Positions 54,158 to 62,746 of a DNA stretch of 64,000 nucleotides are shown here, in pieces. The translations under genes were made by a program, and so were the position numbers. Numbering within the stretch: the first letter of the stretch is position 1; every line of letters begins with the position of its first letter. Under the pieces are notes generated by a model. It made no database searches and was not told the DNA's origin. It saw only the letters and a program-made list of their open reading frames with translations. The DNA comes from Exiguobacterium chiriqhucha RW-2 (lineage in GTDB: Bacteria > Bacillota > Bacilli > Exiguobacteriales > Exiguobacteriaceae), in assembly GCF_000416965.1 (NCBI RefSeq), contig NZ_ATCL01000021.1, positions 1 through 64,000 of the forward strand. The letters are read 5' to 3'.

Positions 54158-55531
54158 ATGATGAATCGTTATGTGACACAACATCGACGTGATGCCATGG
54201 CACTCGTCACCGCGTCCGTCAGTTTGACCTGGGCCGAGTTAAGCACGGAGAGTGCCCGTTTGGCCCACTTCCTGGAAAGGGTCGCACCCGAAGCCCGCCA
54301 TATCGGATTACGCGCTGCGAACAGCGCTGATTATGTCATCGCTGTCCATGCCATCCAGTTACTCGGAAAAGTGCTCGTTCCGCTCAACACGCGGTTGACG
54401 ATGAGCGAACTGGCAGGACAAATCGAGACGGCCGATATCGATGTATTGCTCGTCGATGAACCGATTGAACTGTCGATCACCCAATTCGCGTTGACGTCAC
54501 GAGATGAGGCGTCACTCGCCACACCGCACGAGTGGGCAGACGATGAAGTCATGTCGCTCATGTTCACCTCAGGCACGACCGGTCGAGCCAAGGCCGTAAA
54601 GCAGACGTTCGGCAATCACATCGCGAGCGCCGAGGCGGCCAAGACGCGCCTCGGATATGGGATGAGTGATCGGATGCTCATCGTGACGCCACTCTTCCAT
54701 ATGAGCGGACTCGCCCAAGTGTATCGGAGCGCCCGTTTCGGTTCGACATTATACGTCGAACCGAAGTTCGATGTCGTCCGGACACTCGAGTTGATTGAGA
54801 CGGCAAGAATCACCCACATCTCGCTTGTCGCCGTCATGCTTCAGCGTCTCCTCGACGCAGGTCTTTCCCGCCATCAGCTACGACTTCTGCTCGTCGGTGG
54901 TGGTCCCGTACCGCGCCCGTTGCTCGAAGAAGCCGAGCGGCGGCAGTTACCGGTCGCCCAGACGTACGGAATGACGGAGACGTGTTCGCAAGTCGCGACG
55001 CTCTTGCCATCCGAGGCGCTCGCCCACATCGGTTCGAGCGGTCAATCGATTGCGCCGACCCAACTCCGTATCAATGCGGATGGGGAGATTGAAGTGAACG
55101 GACCGACGGTGACCCCTGGTTACTATAGACAGCCAGAGGCCGACGCCTGGACGCCCGACGGCTATTGGCAGACCGGTGATCTCGGCACAATCAAGGACGG
55201 TTACTTGTACGTCCATGACCGTCGCAGTGACTTGATTATCTCTGGCGGCGAGAACATTTATCCAGCCGAAATCGAGAGCGTGTTATTGCGTTGCCAGGGC
55301 ATTCAAGACGTAGGGGTCGTCGGTCGTCCCGACCCGACTTGGGGAGCGATACCTGTCGCCTTCACGGTCGGTACGTTCGATTTCGATGAGGCAATTCAGC
55401 TGTTGCACGACCATCTGGCGTCTTATAAACATCCGAAAGCATGGATTGCCGTCGACGAGTTGCCTCGTAACGCCAACGGTAAATTGATGCGTCATCGCTT
55501 AAAGGAGGCTGACCATGATTCGTCGCGCTGA
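54158..55531 (+). CDS. menE: o-Succinylbenzoate-CoA ligase
   Basis: 457 residues, acyl-CoA synthetase family. The AMP/P-loop motif LMFTSGTTGRAKAVKQ, QTYGMTETCSQ, TGDLGTIKDGYLYVHDR and the final lysine in NANGKLMR are present. Start: two ATGs at 54158 and 54161, with GGAGG 5 and 8 bases upstream. The gene lies behind a terminator, so its expression should be lower than that of menB or separately tuned. Overlaps menC by 17 bases. Confidence 0.94.
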   Translation: MMNRYVTQHRRDAMALVTASVSLTWAELSTESARLAHFLERVAPEARHIGLRAANSADYVIAVHAIQLLGKVLVPLNTRLTMSELAGQIETADIDVLLVDEPIELSITQFALTSRDEASLATPHEWADDEVMSLMFTSGTTGRAKAVKQTFGNHIASAEAAKTRLGYGMSDRMLIVTPLFHMSGLAQVYRSARFGSTLYVEPKFDVVRTLELIETARITHISLVAVMLQRLLDAGLSRHQLRLLLVGGGPVPRPLLEEAERRQLPVAQTYGMTETCSQVATLLPSEALAHIGSSGQSIAPTQLRINADGEIEVNGPTVTPGYYRQPEADAWTPDGYWQTGDLGTIKDGYLYVHDRRSDLIISGGENIYPAEIESVLLRCQGIQDVGVVGRPDPTWGAIPVAFTVGTFDFDEAIQLLHDHLASYKHPKAWIAVDELPRNANGKLMRHRLKEADHDSSR

Positions 55532-56582
55532 ACTGTATATCGTCCCCCTCACGTTCAAACATCCGATTGTCACCGCCCACGCCGTGTTGACGACGAGACG
55601 GACGGCCATCCTCCGTCTGGAGACGGTCGACGGTGTTGTCGGCTACGGGGAAGGTGTCGCGTTCGAGACGCCATGGTATACGGCTGAGACCGTCCGCTCC
55701 GTCATCGATACGTCCGCTTTAATTATCCAACTGTTGAAAGGAATGACGTTGTCCGCCGCCTCGTTCGGTACCCATGTCAGCTCCATCATCGGCCACCCGA
55801 TGGCGAAAGCGATGTGGGAGAGCGCTCTATGGGAAGTGGAAGCGGCCCGCGCGAATCAGACATTAAAACAATACGTCCAAGCCGGCGACACCGTGGCCTG
55901 TGGCCGGACCATCGGCATCGGTCTGCTCAGTCAAACATTGAACGCCATCGAGTCTGCGCTCGCGTCCGGATTCGACCGGATCAAGTTAAAAGCGTCCCCG
56001 CATGAACTACTCCCTGCGCTCGGCGAAATTCGGAACAATTTTCCGGACGCCCCGCTCATGATTGATTTGAACGGAAGTGGCTCCGAGCAACCGCTTGACT
56101 GGTTTGAGGCGTTAGATACCTACCGTCTCTTGATGATTGAGCAGCCTTATCCGAGCACACATTGGGTCGAGACAGCAGACTTGCAGGCACGGCTCGCCAC
56201 ACCGATTTGTCTCGATGAATCGATTAGCTCGGCTCAAGACGTGGCGACGATGCATCGACTTCGAGCCGGTCGCATCGTCAATATCAAACCGGCCCGCGTC
56301 GGCGGCTGGAGCGAGGCACTCGCGATTCGCGATAGCGGCACCCCCTACTGGGTCGGTGGTATGTATGAGTCCTCCATCGGCCGTTATCACACGCTCTTAT
56401 TCGCCTCAATGAGCGGAGCCGCCTACCCGGCCGATATGGCCGGGACGAGCGTTTACTTCGAGACCGATTTGCTCGATACCCCGCTCGAGGTCGAGAACGG
56501 ACAGTTGATGCTTCCCGATCAAGTCGCACCGGATTGGACGACAATCGAGCAACTGAGCGAACAGACGATTCGACTCCTGTAA
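55515..56582 (+). CDS. menC: o-Succinylbenzoate synthase
   Basis: 355 residues, enolase superfamily. Catalytic lysine in IKLKAS, metal ligands in MIDLNGSG, MIEQPY and CLDES, and second lysine in NIKPARVGG. It dehydrates SHCHC to o-succinylbenzoate. AAAGGAGG inside menE precedes the ATG, so translation is coupled. Last gene of the cluster. Confidence 0.94.
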   Translation: MIRRAELYIVPLTFKHPIVTAHAVLTTRRTAILRLETVDGVVGYGEGVAFETPWYTAETVRSVIDTSALIIQLLKGMTLSAASFGTHVSSIIGHPMAKAMWESALWEVEAARANQTLKQYVQAGDTVACGRTIGIGLLSQTLNAIESALASGFDRIKLKASPHELLPALGEIRNNFPDAPLMIDLNGSGSEQPLDWFEALDTYRLLMIEQPYPSTHWVETADLQARLATPICLDESISSAQDVATMHRLRAGRIVNIKPARVGGWSEALAIRDSGTPYWVGGMYESSIGRYHTLLFASMSGAAYPADMAGTSVYFETDLLDTPLEVENGQLMLPDQVAPDWTTIEQLSEQTIRLL

Positions 56583-56591
56583 AAACTCCGC

Positions 56592-56626
56592 AAAAAAGGC
56601 GGCAGACCTCGCGTCTGCCGCCTTTT
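56592..56626. terminator. Bidirectional terminator, menC / map
   Basis: AAAAGGCGGCAGAC-CTCGC-GTCTGCCGCCTTTT between converging genes. Confidence 0.92.
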
Positions 56627-56631
56627 CATCG

Positions 56632-57381
56632 TTAACGGAATGTGCCCGTCAACACTTCATAGCCGTCTTTCGTGACGACGACCGTGTGCTCGAATTGAGA
56701 GACGAGGCTGTTGTTCGGGGTGAACAACGACCAGCCGTCTTCTTCCGATTGATAGACGATTTCGTCTTGCGTCGAGATGAACGTCTCGACGGCAATAACT
56801 TGACCTTCTTTCAAGATGTCGTTTTCTTCACGACTATAGTAGTTCGAGATCGTCTCCGGCTCCCCGTGAAGGGTGCGCCCAAGACCATGGCCCGCCAAGT
56901 TGCGGATGACCGTGAAGCCGTTCTTCCGGGCATCGGCATAAATCGCCTTGCCGATTTGGTTGACCTTGACGCCCGCCTTCACTTTACTGAGACCTGCTTC
57001 GAGCGAGGTCAATGATACTTCGACCAAACGCTCGTGTTTAGCCGATTTCGGCGTGCCCGCGATGACCGTACGCCCAGTGTCGGCATAGTAGCCATCCTTC
57101 ACGGCCGATACATCGACGTTGACCACGTCCCCGTCTTGGATGACAAGGTCGCCCGGAATCCCGTGGGCTGCGACTTCATTGATGGAGATGCACGTGTAGC
57201 CTGGGAACTCATACATCGTAATCGGGGCCGAGGCGGCCCCTTCCGCTTCCAAAATACGTTGTCCAATCTCATCCAACTGTTTCGTCGTCATGCCCGGTTT
57301 GACCGCTTTCGCCATCTCGTCGCGCGCCAAGGCGACAATCCGTCCAATCTCACGCAATGCATCGTAATCATAATCTAACAT
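56632..57381 (-). CDS. map: Methionine aminopeptidase, type I (YflG-like)
   Basis: 249 residues, the same length as B. subtilis YflG, the second methionine aminopeptidase. Metal ligands are visible in NVDVSA, YYADTGRT, GHGLGRTLH, and glutamates in VIAVETF and FEHTVVV; AAHGIPG supplies the substrate histidine. It removes N-terminal methionine. ATG 57381 has GAGGG upstream; an earlier in-frame codon lies within the preceding gene's end. Confidence 0.93.
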   Translation of the reverse strand: MLDYDYDALREIGRIVALARDEMAKAVKPGMTTKQLDEIGQRILEAEGAASAPITMYEFPGYTCISINEVAAHGIPGDLVIQDGDVVNVDVSAVKDGYYADTGRTVIAGTPKSAKHERLVEVSLTSLEAGLSKVKAGVKVNQIGKAIYADARKNGFTVIRNLAGHGLGRTLHGEPETISNYYSREENDILKEGQVIAVETFISTQDEIVYQSEEDGWSLFTPNNSLVSQFEHTVVVTKDGYEVLTGTFR

Positions 57382-57392
57382 CGTTTTCCCTC

Positions 57393-58607
57393 TCAATCTA
57401 ATAGTCGATTTTGATATAAGAACTCTTCTGATAAATCCGCAAACAAGAACATGCCATCCGGTAACGGATAACTGAACGTCCGTGTCACTTCGTTCGAGCT
57501 GAAGTCACGATAATCCTCGGACAAGTAGCCTCGTCCGCGCACGTCCATCGCCGCCATCGTGCGAATGAAGTACGGCCGGAAACTCCAGTTATAGCCGCGA
57601 TACGTATTGTCGACCGTCCAATTCGACTGCGCCTGATAGACGTTCGCGCTCGTCTGGAACCCGGTTTGGTCCGTCAAATAGTAACGGACGAACGTTCCTT
57701 CGAGTTTCGGCGCAATATGGAGCAACCATTCATCTTTTTTATCGCGCGACCACTTCCCGCTTTGGACGAGGTCGTGAATTTGTTTATGGAGTTCGAACTC
57801 AAGCTCATACAATCGCTTAATCCGCTCTTGATCGTGCAAGAAAAATGACGGCACTTCTTGTGTCAAGACGCTCATGCCTTTCGCTTCGCGCGGCGGTGTC
57901 GCATCACCTTGACCAAGGAGTCCACCCATATAATAACGTCCGCCGTGACGCCACGCATAACGCAGCTGTCCGAGGTGATCAATCGATTTGTACAGGAGCG
58001 GTGCCCCGAGACGGGAAGCGATATATTCCATCGTCTGAAGCATTTGCGGATACGTGACCGATAACGTCTTCTTCTCGACCATCGTCGCCAAATCGACGAG
58101 TAGCATCTCAGGCGCCACCGTCATGATATCTTCAATGCTTGTCGACTCAGCGAAGTCGAGCGCGACTTTGACACCGGACGAACGATAATATTGGACGACT
58201 CGCGACAAACGTGACACGTCGACGAGATCGGTCCCTTGAAGCGTCACATAAATGCGATGGAGCGGGAAGTTCAACTCCCGCAGCGGGGCCAAAAACGCCT
58301 CGCCGCCTTGATCGAGAATCCATTCCGACCGACATCGGAACGTGACGAATTGCGTTTCGTCCCGCAACTGTTCGGCCGCAAGACGCTCCATTCGTTTAGC
58401 GATATCGAGCTGGTACTCAAGCGGAACGTCATCGTCATAAAAGAAAGGCGTGAGCGACTCGCCCCTGAACTGCCCATGCACCATATACCCCTCTACTTGA
58501 AAGGTAGCAGCCCCGAGAATCGGTTCAAATGTCACTTCGACTTCCTCTGGGTTCATCATCACATCCACTGCATCCACCTTGATCACCTCGTCTTTTTTTC
58601 TAAACAC
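57393..58607 (-). CDS. YkuI-like degenerate EAL-domain protein
   Basis: About 404 residues. Residues about 25-250 resemble an EAL domain (FEPILGA, VKVALDFAES, DLATMV, GGLLGQG), and about 260-400 the PAS-like YkuI C-terminal domain (FRPYFIRTMAAM...RGRGYLSEDYRD). The EAL tripeptide position reads EGYMVHG, so catalytic glutamate is lost; a c-di-GMP-binding or purely structural role is more likely than phosphodiesterase activity. Start uncertain: GTG 58607 has no ribosome site, whereas GTG 58577 has GAGG about 8 bases upstream. Confidence 0.78.
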   Translation of the reverse strand: MFRKKDEVIKVDAVDVMMNPEEVEVTFEPILGAATFQVEGYMVHGQFRGESLTPFFYDDDVPLEYQLDIAKRMERLAAEQLRDETQFVTFRCRSEWILDQGGEAFLAPLRELNFPLHRIYVTLQGTDLVDVSRLSRVVQYYRSSGVKVALDFAESTSIEDIMTVAPEMLLVDLATMVEKKTLSVTYPQMLQTMEYIASRLGAPLLYKSIDHLGQLRYAWRHGGRYYMGGLLGQGDATPPREAKGMSVLTQEVPSFFLHDQERIKRLYELEFELHKQIHDLVQSGKWSRDKKDEWLLHIAPKLEGTFVRYYLTDQTGFQTSANVYQAQSNWTVDNTYRGYNWSFRPYFIRTMAAMDVRGRGYLSEDYRDFSSNEVTRTFSYPLPDGMFLFADLSEEFLYQNRLLD

Positions 58608-58610
58608 GAA

Positions 58611-58632
58611 AGCGAGCTGGGCTCAGCTCGCT
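58611..58632 (-). terminator. Hairpin after the small membrane gene
   Basis: AGCGAGCTG and CAGCTCGCT form a 9-bp stem over the end of the upstream gene. The T tract is short (TTTCGTGTTT), so read-through to the YkuI-like gene is likely. Confidence 0.5.
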
Positions 58633-58874
58633 CGTGTATGCACATACATATAGGCACCGAAACAAGCAATGAAATATACGATACTCATCACACCGTACCC
58701 GATTCCCATCTTCCCACCGACGCCGATGGCCATCACCAGCCAAATCATGGCGCCGAACAGGAGCGTGGCGACCGGGATATATCGGAAATTCGGACGCTCG
58801 GTCCGCGTTATAATCGGTTTCAAAGCCAGGACGCACGCCAATAGTATGACGAGACCAAAACCTAGTTCAATCAT
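58623..58874 (-). CDS. Small three-helix membrane protein, hypothetical
   Basis: 83 residues with three hydrophobic helices (about 3-21, 34-54 and 58-78). ATG 58874 has GAGGTG about 7 bases upstream. No family recognised. It precedes the YkuI-like gene on the same strand. Confidence 0.65.
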   Translation of the reverse strand: MIELGFGLVILLACVLALKPIITRTERPNFRYIPVATLLFGAMIWLVMAIGVGGKMGIGYGVMSIVYFIACFGAYMYVHTRAS

Positions 58875-58975
58875 CCGTTGACACCTCATTTTTCTGTCTC
58901 TACTCGTTTAGTGTAGCATGACACCAAAAAAAAAACCGCAAATCCACTTAGGGAGATGCGGTTTTGGGTTATTGA

Positions 58976-60484
58976 TTAGTCACGCGGACGGCGTGGGCCA
59001 CGGTCGTCTGAACGACGACGGTCTTCTCCACCCGTGCGTTTGCCACGGTATCCACCGCCGCCACCGCTGCGTCCACCACGGTCACCGCCGCCACGACGTT
59101 CGCCGCCGCCACTGCGATTTCCACGGTATCCACCACGGTCGTTGCGTCCACCTTGACGTTTGACGCGAACTGGTTCTGCATACGAGATTTCAACCGGAGT
59201 TGAATCTGGCTCTTTCGTCAATCCACGAAGTGCCGCTGCGAGAAGCTCGACTGCTTCGTACTCTTCAAGAAGCTCAGTCGCAAGTTGCGTGTAAGCTTTG
59301 AAGTCGCCCGCTTGTACACGTTCGATCAAATCTTCAGCCGATTGCTTTTGGTTGCCCTCAAGCACTTCTGCGATTGTCGGAACGTGACGACGGTTCATCT
59401 TCTTGTTTGTTACGCGTTCGATTGCTTTGACTTGACCGAATTCACGTGGCGTGATGAACGTAAGAGCTGTACCTGTTTTACCAGCACGGCCTGTACGTCC
59501 GATACGGTGCACGTAGCTTTCCGGGTCTTGTGGGACGTCAAAGTTGTAAACGTGTGTAACGCCTGTGATATCAAGACCACGTGCCGCTACGTCTGTTGCG
59601 ACCAAGATGTCAATCGTGCTGTTTTTGAAGCGACGAATGACTTGGTCACGTTTTGATTGCGTTAAGTCACCGTGAAGACCATCAGCCGTGTAACCACGTT
59701 TGATAAGTGCTTCTGTCACTTCGTCAACACGTTTCTTCGTACGAGCGAAGATGATGCTGAGTTCTGGTGAGTCGATGTCGATCAAACGGCAAAGCGTATC
59801 GAATTTTTGGCCTTCGCGCAATTCGAGGAATTGTTGGTTGATGTTCTCAACTGTCATTTCCTTCGCTTTGACTTTGATGATTGTCGGCGACTTCATGAAG
59901 CGCTCAGCAATCTTCTTGATTTGTGGTGGCATTGTTGCAGAGAAGAGAAGCGTTTGACGTTCAGCCGGAAGGCCTTTCAAAATCATCTCGATATCTTCAA
60001 CGAAGCCCATGTTGAGCATTTCATCTGCCTCATCCAAGATCACTGTTTGGATCTCGTCGAGTTTGATCGTCTTGCGTTTCATGTGGTCCATGAGACGTCC
60101 AGGTGTCGCAACGACGATTTGTGGGTTCTTTTTCAAACCACGGATTTGGCGGTCGATTTGTTGGCCACCGTATACTGGAAGTGCGTAAACGCGCTTCGCT
60201 TCACCAATTTTGTTCAATTCTTCTGCAACTTGAATCGCAAGTTCACGTGTCGGTGCAAGAACAAGTGCTTGGACTTGACGTGCCTTTGTATCGATTCGCT
60301 CAATTGTCGGAATACCGAAAGCTGCTGTTTTCCCTGTACCTGTTTGCGCTTGACCTAATACGTCCACTCCTGTGAGTGCGACAGGAATTGTCTCAGCTTG
60401 GATCGGTGTAGCTTCTTCGAAGCCCATTTTGAGTACACCTTTTACTAATACTTCACTTAACTGTAAATCTTGGAATTTTGTCAA
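58976..60484 (-). CDS. cshA: DEAD-box RNA helicase CshA
   Basis: 502 residues. Q motif GFEEATPIQ, Walker [22 protein letters not shown] in [17 protein letters not shown] and [10 protein letters not shown] are all present. A C-terminal tail of about 75 residues is rich in Arg and Gly ([14 protein letters not shown] and similar) and binds RNA. The start is TTG at 60484: AAAAGGAG lies 8 bases upstream, and the earlier ATG at 60505 precedes that ribosome site. CshA takes part in ribosome assembly and mRNA decay, mostly at low temperature. Confidence 0.95.
   Translation of the reverse strand: MTKFQDLQLSEVLVKGVLKMGFEEATPIQAETIPVALTGVDVLGQAQTGTGKTAAFGIPTIERIDTKARQVQALVLAPTRELAIQVAEELNKIGEAKRVYALPVYGGQQIDRQIRGLKKNPQIVVATPGRLMDHMKRKTIKLDEIQTVILDEADEMLNMGFVEDIEMILKGLPAERQTLLFSATMPPQIKKIAERFMKSPTIIKVKAKEMTVENINQQFLELREGQKFDTLCRLIDIDSPELSIIFARTKKRVDEVTEALIKRGYTADGLHGDLTQSKRDQVIRRFKNSTIDILVATDVAARGLDITGVTHVYNFDVPQDPESYVHRIGRTGRAGKTGTALTFITPREFGQVKAIERVTNKKMNRRHVPTIAEVLEGNQKQSAEDLIERVQAGDFKAYTQLATELLEEYEAVELLAAALRGLTKEPDSTPVEISYAEPVRVKRQGGRNDRGGYRGNRSGGGERRGGGDRGGRSGGGGGYRGKRTGGEDRRRSDDRGPRRPRD
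58985..59165. repeat. Low-complexity Gly/Arg codon repeats of cshA
   Basis: Short imperfect repeats of CCACGG, CCGCCACC and similar encode the RGG-rich tail. They are coding and not an independent element. Confidence 0.7.
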
Positions 60485-60505
60485 ATTATATTCTCCTTTT
60501 TTCAT

Positions 60506-60543
60506 ACAAAAAACGTCTGAGGTTTAGTTCTACAGACGTTTTT
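60506..60543 (-). terminator. Hairpin with T run in the cshA leader
   Basis: Minus strand AAAAACGTCTG and CAGACGTTTTTT pair perfectly over 11 bases and end just before the cshA ribosome site. It may terminate cvfB transcripts or attenuate cshA transcription. Confidence 0.7.
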
Positions 60544-60647
60544 ACAATGTTTCCTCGTAGTCAACTCTTACTACTATAACGCATTTGTTTCTAAAATGAA
60601 AGAAATACATTCTAAAACTTTTTATAGCCACCTGGACATGAGTTATC

Positions 60648-61499
60648 TTATTTCAATTTATAGCCATTGTCGAGTTTTTCAACTTGCTTTTCTTTCAGCA
60701 GTTTCCCGAGCGCCCGTTTGAACGCTGCTTTACTCATCCCGAACTCACGATCAATCACATCCGGCGCCGTCTTGTCGCCGTAAGGCATTTGGCCGCCGCG
60801 CTCTTCAATGTAGGCACGGATACTTTCCGCATCCGGGTCGATCGCCTCATAGGCCCGAGGTTTCATTGAGACGAGGACCGTCCCGTCTTGCTTCACTTGT
60901 GTCACGCGCACCGTCAATTGCTCACCGAGGCGCGGCCAACGTGTCATCTCTGCTTCATGTAGGAAGCCAAGCGACTCGTTCTCGACCCAGACGTTCACAC
61001 CGACGTCGCGTCGATTGACGACGATCGCCTGCACATCTTGGTTGCCCCACTCTTCTTTGGCGGGACGCGCCAATAAGTTCAAGTACGCATAATGAGCCGG
61101 TTCGCCGAGGAGGCGGCTCTTTTGGTCGTACTTGAGACGAATGCATAGCTTGTCTCCTTCTTTCGGCCAATACGACCGGTTCTCAGGAAGATCATCTAAT
61201 GAGACGAGTACATCTTTTTGAATCCCGATATTGACGAACACACCTGTGTTATACCGGACCCCTGTCACTTCATACCATTCATAGTCATCGAACGTGACAC
61301 TAGGAATCGTCATCGTCGAAGCGAGACGTCCTTCCGAGTCGTGATAAAGGAAGACGCGTACCGTCTGTCCGACCGCAACTTCTTCTGTTTGTTCTTTTCG
61401 ATGAAGGAGTACCTCTTCGCGACCGTTACCGATAAACACTCCAAAATCAGCTGAACGTTCCGCGACCAAGTCTACTACTTCTCCTGCACGTAATGCCAT
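60648..61499 (-). CDS. cvfB: S1-domain RNA-binding protein CvfB (YitL)
   Basis: 283 residues: three S1-like beta-barrel domains (about 1-62, 65-130, 140-210) and a C-terminal winged helix (about 220-283, DREFGMSKAAFKRALGKLLKE). This is the CvfB layout; the staphylococcal protein binds RNA and affects virulence gene expression. ATG 61499 has AAAGGAT upstream; an in-frame ATG at 61520 precedes that site and is rejected. Confidence 0.9.
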   Translation of the reverse strand: MALRAGEVVDLVAERSADFGVFIGNGREEVLLHRKEQTEEVAVGQTVRVFLYHDSEGRLASTMTIPSVTFDDYEWYEVTGVRYNTGVFVNIGIQKDVLVSLDDLPENRSYWPKEGDKLCIRLKYDQKSRLLGEPAHYAYLNLLARPAKEEWGNQDVQAIVVNRRDVGVNVWVENESLGFLHEAEMTRWPRLGEQLTVRVTQVKQDGTVLVSMKPRAYEAIDPDAESIRAYIEERGGQMPYGDKTAPDVIDREFGMSKAAFKRALGKLLKEKQVEKLDNGYKLK

Positions 61500-61712
61500 A
61501 CAATCCACATCCTTTTTCATCTATTACTGTCAGTATACCTACCTACACACGTTCCTAATCATATCATGTTCGATTTCATTGCTCCGCTTAATTGTGTCTA
61601 AATTGTGAACGAGAGACGAAGACGCATATGACCGATTGGCGAGCATTCTAACGTCTTTATTTCAAATTTTGTGACAATTTTGTGAACGTGCATTTTCCAT
61701 CTAGTATCCACA

Positions 61713-61728
61713 TTTTGAAAACGTTATT
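61713..61728 (+). promoter_or_regulatory. cre-like sequence before the small ORF
   Basis: TTGAAAACGTTATTAT differs from WTGNAARCGNWWWCAW at one defined position (T for C). It lies just after a possible promoter TTGTGA-N16-TAGTAT. Weak evidence. Confidence 0.3.
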
Positions 61729-61787
61729 ATTAAGGAAGTGTTGTTTAACGAATTAGGTTTCAGCCATGGCCGAACGGGGGATAATAA

Positions 61788-61937
61788 ATGTTTGATGTTC
61801 AATCTCGATCATTTGCGAAGCGCTTTATGAAAGGCTTATTGATTGCTTTCTTCGCGCTACTCGCTTCACTTAGCTTCATTTTCTCAAACGGAGTCGATAC
61901 AAACGTATCTTCATCCGTCACGATGGTCCAAGAGTAA
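61788..61937 (+). CDS. Small hydrophobic peptide, 49 residues
   Basis: The frame reads MFDVQSRSFAKRFMKGLLIA, then a hydrophobic helix to about residue 33 and a serine-rich tail. A GGGGG ribosome site is 7 bases before the ATG, and a terminator follows the stop directly, so it looks like a real monocistronic gene. The basic start plus one helix suggests a membrane or secreted peptide. No known family recognised. The 250-base upstream region (61521-61787) holds a possible promoter and the cre-like site. Confidence 0.6.
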   Translation: MFDVQSRSFAKRFMKGLLIAFFALLASLSFIFSNGVDTNVSSSVTMVQE

Positions 61938-61968
61938 ACGCCCTCTCCTGACAGAAGGCGTTTTTTTG
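61936..61968 (+). terminator. Intrinsic terminator of the small peptide gene
   Basis: AAACGCC and GGCGTTT enclose a 14-base loop and are followed by TTTT. Confidence 0.75.
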
Positions 61969-62065
61969 TTTTGTTCCGACAAAAAAAGGGATTTTTTGTG
62001 CAGCTGTCGAACGAACATAACGTTCGGCTTTTACTATTGAATCATCTGGGAAGGGAGAGCCACTC

Positions 62066-62308
62066 ATGCTATTTTATTTTCTCACCACGATTCTTTCGGT
62101 CGTCGGTTTGTCCGTCTCGCTCCAAACCGGTTTTTTCAAAGACCCGATCGGTACATTCCTGTTCGCCGTATTGCTCGCCATGGGCTTATCTTCATTTAAA
62201 CAGTTAGTCGCACAAACGAACGTCTTATTGATTGAACGCCGCAACCAGAAAAAAATCAAACGCATCGTGGCACGTATGCATTCAAGTACACGTAAACGTT
62301 CTACATAA
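62066..62308 (+). CDS. Small two-helix membrane protein, hypothetical
   Basis: 80 residues: two hydrophobic helices (about 3-20 and 26-45) and a strongly basic C-terminal tail (RRNQKKIKRIVARM). AAGGGAG is 8 bases before the ATG. An inverted repeat CGAACG/CGTTCG lies about 40-55 bases upstream. Not recognised. Confidence 0.65.
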   Translation: MLFYFLTTILSVVGLSVSLQTGFFKDPIGTFLFAVLLAMGLSSFKQLVAQTNVLLIERRNQKKIKRIVARMHSSTRKRST

Positions 62309-62391
62309 CACTCGTCTTCACCCTCCACTTTTGTTATTCTATTGTAGACAGAGAGCAAAACGGACTCAACCCGTAGGAGGCACAAACACGT

Positions 62392-62652
62392 ATGAATGAA
62401 ATCCCTTTATCGAACGAATGGCTATTACGTTATTCACCTGTCATGGAGCTATGGCTGAAAGAAGACGGCATCTTGCTCGTCGACGATGACAACCGGATTC
62501 GACTCACCCTCGAAATCAGCACTGATCACGTCATGCAGTTCAAGAGCATCGATCAAGACGGGGCTTACTTTGCCGTGGACCCGGTGAATAAACGAATCAC
62601 GTTCGAACTCGAGGAAGAAGAAGAGGAAAGCGAATCTCGCTTCTGGGAATAA
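62392..62652 (+). CDS. Small acidic hypothetical protein
   Basis: 86 residues, soluble, with a beta-rich middle and a tail of consecutive glutamates near residue 75. AGGAGG lies about 11 bases before the ATG. No family recognised. It precedes plsC by 94 bases. Confidence 0.6.
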   Translation: MNEIPLSNEWLLRYSPVMELWLKEDGILLVDDDNRIRLTLEISTDHVMQFKSIDQDGAYFAVDPVNKRITFELEEEEEESESRFWE

Positions 62653-62660
62653 GGATTCAT

Positions 62661-62703
62661 GCCGAAGAGTCGGATTCTCGCTTAGAGAAGAAGACTCTTT
62701 CTT
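62661..62703 (+). terminator. Hairpin after the acidic protein gene
   Basis: GAAGAGTC pairs with GACTCTTTC and an inner TTCTC with GAGAA. There is only a weak T-rich end (TTCTTCG), so its function as terminator is doubtful. Confidence 0.35.
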
Positions 62704-62746
62704 CGTGTCCAGACTAACAGTTGTACGATTGAAAGGAGAATGACTC

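Noticed and set aside
58985-59165. Tandem repeats that could suggest a CRISPR-like or minisatellite locus
   Set aside because: They are in frame and encode the RGG tail of CshA; there are no regular spacers.
61740-61787. Possible riboswitch before the 49-codon ORF (CAGCCATGGCCGAACGGGGG)
   Set aside because: The CCATGGCC and GGGGG look riboswitch-like at first, but no paired architecture of a known class can be drawn in the short leader.
62000-62030. CGAACG-AACATAA-CGTTCG as a terminator or operator
   Set aside because: The stem has only six to seven pairs and the following T tract is interrupted; evidence is too weak for a separate call.
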